Source: Mesotaenium endlicherianum
Lineage: Eukaryota; Streptophyta; Zygnematophyceae; Zygnematales; Mesotaeniaceae
Assembly (NCBI GenBank): GCA_009602735.1
Contig: WELA01002336.1
Coordinates: 145,530 to 205,992 of the forward strand
Direction of reading: 5' to 3'
Length of the DNA stretch: 60,463 bases
The notes below the pieces were generated by a model. The model made no database searches, was not told where the DNA came from, and saw only the letters and a program-made list of their open reading frames with translations. Below, one piece after another: positions 12,568 through 23,812 of this stretch. How positions within the stretch are numbered: the stretch's first letter is position 1; every line of letters starts with the position of its first letter. A program made the position numbers and the translations under genes.

Positions 12568-13549
12568 CTACTTACGATTTTCTCTCTGATATAAAACTAG
12601 ACAAAGAAATGCAGCAATTCTTGCTACAAAGCCATACAAAAGTAGAGCGGCTATACACCACCCAAAGTTTCCAATGTCATAACCAAAATCTTGCAATATT
12701 GTACAACGCGTGGGCAGCCATACACCCACATATCTGCACATGCAACCGCACGAAAATGTAGCAAAGAGTGTTGGTTCAAGCACAAAGTCCTAAGCATTTC
12801 ACGAGAGAAACAAGAATAGAAAAAGAAAAATCAGGAGCTAAATCGATTGACAGATGACCCACCGCAAACTTCCCACAATAATGCCCTCAAATTAGCAGAA
12901 GGGCGCCAACGGCAGCAGGCATCTCATATCGTCTCAATCGCAATCCAGAAGATGTGCACAAGAAGATGAAGAAACTACTCTCTCACCACAATAATCTGAA
13001 GATGCAACAGGGAAGCTAAGCTGCGAGTGCGCTTCTCACAAGGCAAGGAAGGTGAGAGGTTGCATGCACACGTGAACTCGAGATGACACACCTCTTTGCG
13101 TTGGTGACGGTGTAGGCTTCCAGGGCCCAGCGAGAGTAACTGAGATTGTACAGAACCTTCGTAACTCCTCCGGGGTCCTTCCTCGTCGCAACAAGCACGG
13201 ACAGCAGGCAGAGAGCGGTCGCACCCTGCCAAGCAAGAGAGGGAGTGGGAGGGAAAGTGCTGAGAGAGAGCCAGCTGGCACAAAGTTGCTCCATGGCTAG
13301 GCCCGGCAAGGCCAGGCATTGATGCCGTGTCAACAGAACAGAAGACGGGGGGCAGCGAGCACATTTTGGAGAGAGAGGGTCTGCTGCAAGCAGTTGAGCA
13401 AGAGCCAGCAGCAGCACCACCGCCACCGCCAGCAGCGGCACCAGCAGCAGCACAATTGGTGGGTACTTGTAACCTGCGAACTTTTGCTTCAATCGGGTAT
13501 ATGTGCTTGAAGAAACTCGGGCGCGCGAGGGGGGGGGGGGNNNNNNNNN

Positions 13550-13595
<46 letters not shown>

Positions 13596-16500
13596 TTTGA
13601 AACAGCGGCAGCAATACGCGTCTCTGCAGGCCAAATGGGAGAACGAAATGCGCACATCCTTGCATTAGGTCACTGGACGCAGCCGGGCCAGTGGCGCAAG
13701 AGCCAGGGGGCCATCGCATGGAGTTGTGGAGGGGGAGGCACTGGAAGGCTTGCCTGAGACTTCTTTGTGGAGGCCACGTCTAGAGCCCGACCAAAGGACA
13801 CAACAGGGAGCAACGGCCATGGGGCCGTGCCGGCGCCAAGAGTCGGCTAAAACTTGGAGGCGTGTGCACTTAATTGATGCAGGCAGAAGGTGGGGCAGGA
13901 AGAGACCCTAAGGGTGATAAGTCTGAGAGGGAGGTTAGATTTATTTGCGGGGGGGCTGTTGGGATTGCAGGGAGAGGGCAAAGGCGAGGAGGTATAGGAA
14001 GAGGAAAGAGAGAGGGAGAAGCCGGCTTACCAGCTGCGCCCGGACAGGTGTCGCCACGGCGATGCCGAAAACGTAGGCGATGCCCGTGAGGCAGAAGGCA
14101 AGTGCCAGCGTGGCGGCGTAGGCGGCAAGGAAGGGTGAGGGCGGGCTGTTGAAGGAGTAGAAGAGCGCAAGGAACACCAGCGGCTTCCACAGCACGTCCA
14201 GCAGGCGGACGCAGTCGCGCGCGCAGAAGACGGCCGCGGGACTTAACCCCCACGCGCACTCGCGCCACAGCTGCGGCTTGCCCTCCGCGAAGCTCCGCGC
14301 GGCGGGCAGGCTCATCAGGAGGCCTGCCACACCGGGAGGGAGAGGTGGGAGGGAAGGAGGGAGGAGAGAGGGGGAGAGAGAGGAGGGGAAGGGAGCAAAG
14401 GAGGCAAGAAAGGAGGAAGTGAGGGGGGAAGAAGAGACGGATGGAGGAAGGGAAAGAGAGGGGGAGGGGGAGGGAGGGGGGGAGGGGGGGGAGGGGGAAA
14501 ATGAGGGAGGGAGAAAGGGGCTTGACAATACATGCGGCACGCCCATGGTCCAAGAACTGCCACCATTATGGTCCAAACAATTGTGTAGAGTTCTGCAGTA
14601 TGTTTCTCGATTCCTGAATCTGTTGTGCTCTGTTTTTGAGGAAGAATGGGCCAAGGTATTGAATACTTGTGCTACTTTGGAAAAGTGTGCAATTACAGCC
14701 CTGGATGCGGGAGGGGGTTATCATGCCACATGGAAGCACCAAACGGAAGCCCATCTCCCGCCCAACTAGGCTGGGCCACGTCAGGGGGTGGCATCATAGG
14801 GGAGGCATCTGCCAGTTGGCAAAAATATGAACGACGGGGCTATCAACCTGAGGCTTGACGAGCACCTCCAGTTGACCACACGACACCTAGCACGCCAATC
14901 CCATCACTCCACTAGCAGCTGGGCTTGGAGGTGCCGTGCTGTGCTGGCGACCGCGCCCGTCTGGCAGGCAGCATGGTATGGGGGTAATGCGCCGGCCACG
15001 AGCCTTGACCCCTGACTAACGACTACTGGCCGCAAACTTCTGGACCCCGAGCTGTGCACGCTGTGCTGCGCTGCGCTGCACAGTTGACGCGTAATGATCG
15101 GCACTTCACCTCCCGACAACTGACATTTCGCCTCTGCCCTCTGCCCTCTGCCCTCTGCCCTCTGCTCTCTGCCCTTGCCCTGCAATCCCTCTACCGTCCG
15201 ACCTCGGACGCCTGACGTCGGACACCTGGCCCCGTAGGTCCCGCTGCCGGGCAAGAGGCCAGCTGTCCTGACTGTGCCGTGTGGTGCTGTGGCGGTGCTG
15301 GGGGGGCAACTGGCTGAGTGTCAAGACCGAGACGCACGCGTACCCATGGCAAGGCAGATGTTGCTGTAGGCCTCGCGGCCGCCCAGCTGATCGGCGGGGG
15401 ACGACGAGAGGAACCCGACGGCAGCGCCCGCCACCATGAGGACGATGTACTCCCACGCCTTCTGCTTGCTGCTCCTCACGCCCGCCTTGCAGATCCTGCG
15501 GCCAGAAAGGCAGACAGGCAGGTAGGCAGGTGGGCAGGCAGGCCGGCACACGGGGGCGCACGGACGTGTCACGTGTTTGCTTTCATGTGTGCATGCATCC
15601 GCGCACACACACGAGAAGGCCCGACAATAAGCAGACATGTGCACAGAATTGGACATGCGCCACACGGGCTGTGCGCGCGCACACACACATACACAACTTA
15701 AATGTACGTATGCATGGACTCTCAAATGCAAAGGATACAGGTGTGCTGCCGCACCGGATGCTTGCTGCCCTAGGCACACACACGCCTAGCACGTCACCCA
15801 CAGGGAAGGGGCACAATAAGGGGTTCACAGCCATATGTGTCACCATCCTGAAACTTCCAGTACGCAAAGCACCACACACAGGTGCACGCACATGCTGCAT
15901 CATCAACAAGATTTACAGCCAACAAGTATGCAGAGCACCAGCCACCAAAACAGCAACCCACGACCTCACAAGGTCCGGCACTCAAGGGAGGGGCTTGACG
16001 TGGGGCGAAAAGGGAGGTCACCGGGGAGGGGGGGGAGGGGGGGAGAGGAAACGGGGGGGCATGGAGCTGCTAGCTGGAATGGGATGCAAAAGTACCTGAG
16101 GACCATGAGGTGGAACTGGTGCAAGACCCCGGGCGTCTGCCGCATGGACAGATCGCGCGGCCGCGCCAGCACCTTCCGCAGGAACGCCCGCTTGCGCTCC
16201 GCAGACTGCCGGGCGGCCTGGACAGGCGCAGCCAGCCAGCGCAGCAGGGACGCCGCGCAGCCTGCCGCCGCTGCTCCTGCTGGTTCCGGCCACACCTCTT
16301 CCCCCAGGTCCCCGAAAGTAGCACCTCGAGCGCCAGCGCCCGCGCGGCTGCTGCTGCTGCTGCCGCTGCTGGTGGCTCCCTTCCTGCCCCCAGTTCTCGC
16401 CCCAGCCCCTGCCCCAGCTCTGGCTCCGGCTCCGCTCCTGCCACCATCCCCACTGCCTGCAGAGATGCTGTCGGGGAAGCCGGGAATGTGCCCTATGTGC

Positions 16501-19500
16501 ACTGCCACCGCCTCATTGCTATTGAGGTATGGAATGGCCGCGGCGGCGGCGATGTGGGAGTCGTGACTGTGGCCGTTGTGATGGTGGTGCACGCGGCTAT
16601 GGCCATGGCTATGTCCGATGTCAAGGTGGTGCACATGGCTATGGCCGTGGCTGTGATCGTCGCCGTGGCTGTGGTCGTTGCCGTGGCTGTGGGCGTCGTT
16701 CAGGCTATGGTTGCCGAGGCTAAGGCCATGGCCGCCATTGCTAAGGCCATGGTGGCCGCCGCCGCCGCTGACGCTGTCAAGGCTGGTGGGGCTGCTGGCG
16801 TACTCCCGGATCTCGGGGTCGCTGAAGGCGCGCGGAGCCACCTGGGCGTCCCGCCGGCGGCTCTGGTGCCCGCTCGAGGGCGCGCTCTGTATAAAGAGGG
16901 AGCTGGCCTCCGTGAGAGGCCTGCTGTCGCGCGCAAAGTCGGAGAGGCTGCTTGCGGCGTCGCCCTGGAAGGACCCCCCGCCGTCGCTCCTGGCCTCCTC
17001 GTCCTCCTCCTCACCGCCAGCAGCTCCGTGCTCCGCCTCCTCCTCGCCGGCCTCCCGCAGCTCTGCCAGCTGGTGACTCGCGCCCCACGCCAGCGGAGCT
17101 GAGCCGTCGCAGGGAACGCTCGTGGCCCCCCCGCCACTCCTGCCTGAGTGCTGCTGCTGCTGTTGCTGCTGGTGGTGGTGGTGGTGGTGACCATGGTTCT
17201 GATTGTGGTGCTGGCCGTGCTGCCTCCTGTCATTGCTGTCACCCCCGCCACCACCGCCGCCGCTGCTGCTACTTCTGCCGCTGCCGTGCTGGACATCTTG
17301 TGCGCCCAGGGGGGCAGAGGGAGAGGCAAAGGCTGCCGCGAAGGGGGAGGAGGCTGCCACGGCAGCAGCAGCTGCAGCTGGGCTGAGAGAGCCGCCTCGG
17401 GACAGACCATGCATCGAGTGCGAGTGCGAGCGCAAGCGCGAGTGCAAGTGCTTCTGGCCCCCTCCTGAGGAGTAGTAATAGCTGTCGTGCCCGTCCACGT
17501 CGAGGTAGCCCTTGTGGGCGCGCCAGAGGCGCGGGAGCTGGTCCTTGTCGAAGTCAAGGTCGCCCTCGGGGACCTCGATGCCCTCGGCCACATCAACCCA
17601 GTATTCAGGCAGGCTGACGTGGTCGGGCAGGCAGAAGCCGAGGTCGTGCAGGTAGGGCGCCACTCCGTCTAGTGCGCCCATGTACGCCACCTGGCCGCGC
17701 TTGGTGAGCAGCAGGACGTCGTCGAACATGCGGAAGACGGACGCGCTGCGCACGCACACGCACATACGCACACGTGCACGCGCACACGCCCATGCTCAGG
17801 CTCAAGCTCATGCTTGCACGCAGGCAGGCACACACGCACGCTCGCTCAGGCACGCACATAGGTGCGCGTACCAAGATTAGCGAGAGACAGAGCGAGCCAG
17901 CAGACATGTATGAGCAGCAGCAGCAGCAAGCAAAGCATGAACTCTGATATCCCTTTGTCCACCGCTTAGACCGGCGCCCCTCATACTACTGCCGCCGGCG
18001 CGGCCCCTCTGCCCATCTTCTGCGCAGAGAGAGAGGGAGTGAGAGCTCAGCCCAGCGTGGAGGGAGATGCAGCAACGCAGCAGCAGGCCCGGAGTTCGTG
18101 AATGAGAAGTGGCCGCCCCACAGCACCAGGGTTTACAACGCACTGCATGGGCTGGAAAAAGACAGAGTAAGAGAGCGCTAGAACTGAGGCTCACATTCAG
18201 AGTGGAGTGAAGCTGGCCTTCAGATCCAGTACGAGCTGCCTCCTTGGACTCTCAACCCTCCACACTTTACAGCCCTCCCAGAGCTGCAAGCCCCAAGACG
18301 CCCGGGAGGGGAGGGGAGGGCGGGGCAGGAGATAGGGATGGGGATGGGGATGGGGAAGAGGATGAGGAAAGGAAGGGGGAAAGGAAGGGGAAGGGGGAGG
18401 GGGGGACGGAGGGGGAGAGAGGGGAAGTGCGGGAACCTGGGCTGCTGCATGGCGACGACGACGGTGACGCCGCGTGAGGCCTCGCGCAGCAGCGCCTGCG
18501 TGAGCAGGCGCGCGGTGGCGGAGTCCAGACTCGCCGTGGGCTCGTCCAGCACCAGCAGCGAGGGCTCCGCCACCATCTCGATGGCCATGCTGAGCTGTGT
18601 GCGCTGCGACTCCAGGATGCCGGCGGAGCCGGAAGCGGATCCGGAGACGGGGCCGGGGGCGGGGCCAACGAGGGAGCCACGGATGGGCTCGAGGCCGAGG
18701 GCCATGATGGTGCGCTCCAGGACCAGCACCTTCTCGCGCTTGGGCATCTCCTGCGGCAGCCTGCAAGGGGGGGGAGAGACAGGCGGTTGGTTGGTGGGCC
18801 CATGCGGGGATGGTTGGCCAGAGAGGCGGTCTAGAGGCAGAAGCGGAGGCAGAAGCAGAGACGAAGGCCGCGGGGGTGTGAGGGCGAACCTGCCGAGGGA
18901 AAAAGTTTTGAGGGCTCTTGAGGGTGCGTTGCAAAATGGGATCGAAGCTCGCGCTTGTGTATGTGTGCGTGTGTCTGTGTGTGTGTTGGTGTTATGTGTG
19001 CGTGTGTGCGCGCGCGTGTGTGCGTGTGTGCATGCGTGTGTGCGCACGCACGCGCGCGTGCAAGAGAGAACACATCAGAAAAGAGGCAGGAAGAGGGAGA
19101 TAATTTAGTTTTTTCCTCGAGGGGAGACCCCAGCTAGGGCTCCCAATCACATCCTTGCTGAGATTTCGCAACGGGGAAACATGATGTGCATCTATGACAG
19201 GCTATATGCACTTCATGGAGTTGTTTGAGTTGGGCACTTCCGGACCCGACAAGGCTTCATCGTGCGTACGTTTGTCTTTGACAAGGCAGGGCAGGGCAGG
19301 GCAGGGAGGAGAGGCAGGGAGGGGCAGGGTGGGGCAGGGAGGAGAGGCAGGGAGGGGCAGGGCGAGGTAGGGCAGGGAAGGGAGGAGAGAGAGGGAGGGG
19401 CAGCGCGTGGTGGTACCTGCAGCTGGAGCTGAACCAGAGGTGCTCCTCCACCGTGAGGCAGGCGTGCAGCGCGGGGTCCTTGGGCACGTAGCCCACAATG

Positions 19501-22500
19501 CGCTGGTACGACTCCATGCACCCCTGCCGCCCGTTGATGTACAGCTGCCCCGTGGCCTGGCAGTGCGTCTCCCTGCCTGCCAGGTCAGCCAGCCGACCAC
19601 GAAAAGCACAAACGTCAGCCGCACATACGTGTGTACGCGCTTCAGTGAGACGGGTGCAGGACAGGGGCGTCTGAGGGTGCAGGCTGAGGGCTCCCCACAG
19701 AGGAGGATGCTGGATGGCAGCAGAGGCGCTGCAGTGTACTCGCACACCCAGGTGGCGCAGCAGCAGCAGCAGCAGTACAGCAGCACCCGCCGGCTGATAG
19801 GGCCGCTTTGCTTCTTGTGAGGCTATGGGCTGGCCGGTGGCAGCTGGGCCACAACGGCCGACAGCATGCAGGCACAGAGCGTTGCCGGTACTACCTCGCA
19901 ACAAGCATGCGCATGCACCCAATGCGCTTGAGCCCGAGGAGCTCAGGCTCAGCGCCCTTGCCCCGCTTGAAAGGTGCAGACACGCAGTAATTATGGCCTC
20001 CTGGAAGGGCAAGCAAGCAGGACTATCACCGCAAAGCGAGACTGCTCTCTCGTGAAGCAGCACAGAGAAGTCGGCTACGAGCAGAGGAGGTTCTAGCAGG
20101 ACACATGTCACCATAGGCACAAGAGAGCCACAGCTACAACCACAAGACACAAGGACGCGACGCCCGCGCATGGCTGTGAGGCAGCCTGAGACGAAGGCAG
20201 GGAGGCCGTGAGGGAACTACCTGCGAGAGCGTGGAGCAGCGTGGTCTTGCCGGCGCGGGGGGGGCCCAGGACGGCCACAAGGCGGCCGGGCAGGAAGATG
20301 CCCGTGACATTGGACAGCACCTCGCGCTTGCTCTCCGGCTGCTGCTTGCAGCACGTGAGCGTGAAGTTTACGAGCTCCAGCTCCAGGGTGTGCCTTTTGC
20401 GGCCCTGGTGGACTCAGCAACAGCAGCAGCAGCAGCAGGTAACAGCGTTAGGAACAGCAGCTGTGGCCAGAACAGTGATAGAAAGCAGCAGCAGGGGGGC
20501 AGCGGGAAGTACGCAAGAGGCAGCAGCAGGAGCAGACAGAGATGGCGGCAGGAGAGGCTTCCAAGAGCTTGACTTACACAACAACCGACTTCAACATGTA
20601 GGGTGCGGGAGCTCTGTTGCCAGAAGCTGCAGGCCCGTGTGTGAAATTGTGCAGGGGACCACAGGAGGACCCATTGAACCAACCAGCAGGAAGGAGGCGA
20701 CACCAGTAGAAATTGTAGAAGCTGCATGACCTGGTACTCTAGCACTAATGCAGCTCCGACGCAGACAGGGACATGCACACATACGTGCGTGCGCGTGCGT
20801 CTGCAGGACAGCAGCAGGTATAGGCCACAGGCGGCGGGCGGCAGGAGGTAGGCGGCAGGCGGCGGGCGGGCAGGCGGGCGTACCTGCACCATGCAGCTGA
20901 TGCCGCAGTTGACGGCCTCGGCGAAGAGCTCCTCGATGGACCCCGGCTGCACCTTCACCTTGGCGCGCTGCCGCTCCGTCTCCAGCTTCGCGTACGCGTA
21001 CTTCAGGATCTGGCTCCTCGTCTCCTCATCCGGGACAACGGGCATGGCTGCTGCCGCCGCCAATGTCTGCTGCTCGCCAGGTGGCAGCCCCGCAGCAGCT
21101 GCTGCAGCGGCGGCGCCGACCGCCGACGCAGAGGAGGATGCAGACTCCGCCTGGGAGCGCATGATGAGCACGAGCTCCTCCCGCGCGGGCAGGGAGGACC
21201 GCGAGTTGAGCCGGATGTTGAGCGCTTGCTCAAGGCCCGCCAGCAGGAGGGTCTCGCGCTGGGAGCCCAAGGACTTGCTCTCGCTGCCGCTCTGGCTCCC
21301 GCTCAGGGCGGGGTTGTTGCCAGCTGGCGGCGGCGTGACGGCGACGGGGCTGGCGGGGGCACCGCCTCTGGAGCCCTCGGGATCACTCTCGAGACGCTGC
21401 ATGCGCGAGAGAATTGAGCGTGAAGAAGGTGGGGAGGCAGGGGGGTGAGCTGCCTCACCCGAGCACGCGTGTTCCAGTGGGCAGGTAGTCGACAGACAAA
21501 ACAAGAAAGGATGAGAGCAGATGGTGCCGTCATGATGGAAACTTTTCTCACGCTTATCATACTCGTGATCAGAGTCATGGAAGTTACAGGCCCAGCATTT
21601 CTCAATGAAGGATGGTTTTCAGTTTGGCGTGGAGGCATGCCATAGGAGGAGGAGCACGGGGAGGAGGATTGGAAGGAGGAGGAGGTGAGGGAGGAGGAGG
21701 AGGAGGAAGCTTGCTATGATCGTATGGGCAACACCTCCAGCTACACCCAGGCCTCAATCCCCAAGCAGAAACTTCGATTTACTTTCTTTTGAAATCCTCC
21801 TAGAGGCGACATAGACAACCATGTGTATGTGGACATCCACTGTCACATGCACAGGCACACAGAAATATGAGCATGCTCTTGTGTACATGCACATGCACAG
21901 TACAGGCATCGCTGCACCGCACAGGCACAGGCACACGCACACGCGTGCGCATGCGCGCATAAACGAGCATATGCTTGTGCGAATGCACAGGCACATGCAC
22001 AGGCACAGCACAGGTGCACACTTGTGGACAGAGCACCAACGCAGGCATTCATGCACACACGCTCGCACACACGCACGCACACACACACGTGCACACGCAC
22101 CTGGAAGTCGTCGTGCTTGGCGATAAGGCTGGCCGGGTGCTGCAGGGAGCGGCCGAGCTGCTTGGAGATGGAGCTCATGCGGCGGAGAGCGCTCTTCTTT
22201 GCGCGCCGAAGGAGCTCCACCGCCGACGTCTGCTCGCGCGCCTGCTGCGCCGCCCGCTCTCGCGCGCGCTCCTTGTTGCGCTCGTGCGCGCGCATCGCGC
22301 ACGACGAGAACTTGTACGCCAGCACCAGCACCACGCACAGGAACACCTGCCATAGATTTTATCATGAAGACACGCGTGAGGGGGGCAACCAATTGGCGAG
22401 GGAGGGGGAGGGGGAAAGGGAGGGGGAAAGGGAGGTGGAGGGGGTGAAAAGAAGGAGGGGGGAGAGGGTGGGGGCTAATTTCATATCATGGACGAGTGAG

Positions 22501-23760
22501 GAGGCAAGGCAGGAACGAGGGGGGCAGAGTGGGGCCACAAGGGTAAGCAAGGGAAGGCAGTTTGTCTGGGCACCAATGATAGTGGAGAGGCTAATCAGCT
22601 CAAGTCATTGATAGGTTGCAGATATATGGGGAAAGGTAGTCTATAGATATAGCAAAAACTCCATCAGTCCAAATCAACAGAGTGGGCCTGGGGAAAGGGG
22701 GGGGGGAGGGGAGGCAGGCCGCGGCAGCAATCACTTTCTCAATTCGTCCAATCAATCTTCGTGAGGCGCCAAAGGGGTGGGCGCAGGAGGCATTATTCAG
22801 TAAGTGCAGGCCCTCTGACTGGGGGAGCAGGCTCGCACTCTCCCCAGTACTGTAAGTCATCTGGGCCTCCCCTTATGCCTGTCTTTGATTCTGAGCCCTC
22901 AATCCGCGCTTCCGAGCGCATGGGTTGCTGACGAGCTACAGCAGAGACGACGCTCGGGCGTCTTGGCCCTTGGTGAACAGGATATAAGGAGCAGGGGGGC
23001 AGGGAGAAGGGGCAGGGCCGCATGCGGCTGGGGCCCGCCCGAAAAGCAAAGGTACTTCCTCTCAAGCCCGGGAAAGGAGAGTGCACATGCTGTCACTGTT
23101 GAGGAAGCGTGAGGAAGCACTCGCATGTGCTGCTGCAATGGATACCGACACCAACAGGCGGTACTTAGGCTCCGGAGCTTCAAGACATACTTACACCACG
23201 CAGGGATCTTCGGATGTTTGCCTACAAGCCCCTGTGAGCCTGTGCCTGTCAGAGTTGAACATGGAAACGCGCTGCAGAATGGAGTTAATAGAGTCTGGTT
23301 GGCCGCGTCTGCTGGGGGCTTGCCTGACGAGCCCGGGACGGATTGACCGGTCTGGTCCGCCAATCTCCCGAAGGTGTGACTGATCTCTCGTGCCCCAGGC
23401 GGGCTCGCCCGGACCGGGTGCGAGGGAGCTCGTGTTGCACACAAGTAAGAGAGCGCGGCATCAAAGTTGNGAGTTGGAGCTGCACGAGGTGAAGATGGAG
23501 CACGCTGCAGCCACACGTGGTGCCCAGCAGGCCTCCGGTGAGGGGGAGCTCAAAGGCAGGACGTGGGGAGTGCCAGCTACCTCAATCACAAGGTGCATGC
23601 ATGCTCATGCGTCTGCATGCCCTCTGGGCAGGAATAGTGCAGATGCTGGTTATGAGTACAAGCAAGCTTGTAAGGTGAGCGCTCCCTTCCCCTTGTTCTT
23701 ACAGTCTCCCACCCTCTTCCTCCCTCTCTCCCCCTGAGAGATGGAGGGGGGGATGGGAGG

Positions 23761-23812
<52 letters not shown>

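Noticed and set aside
16110..17102. 330-codon plus-strand open frame rich in Val/Ala
   Set aside because: Antisense shadow of the ABCG linker exon; Val/Ala composition is the complement of His/Gly/Ser repeats.
22899..23516. 205-codon minus-strand open frame continuing past the small ABCG exon
   Set aside because: Past the donor at 23443 it shows no family similarity; it is intron that happens to be open.
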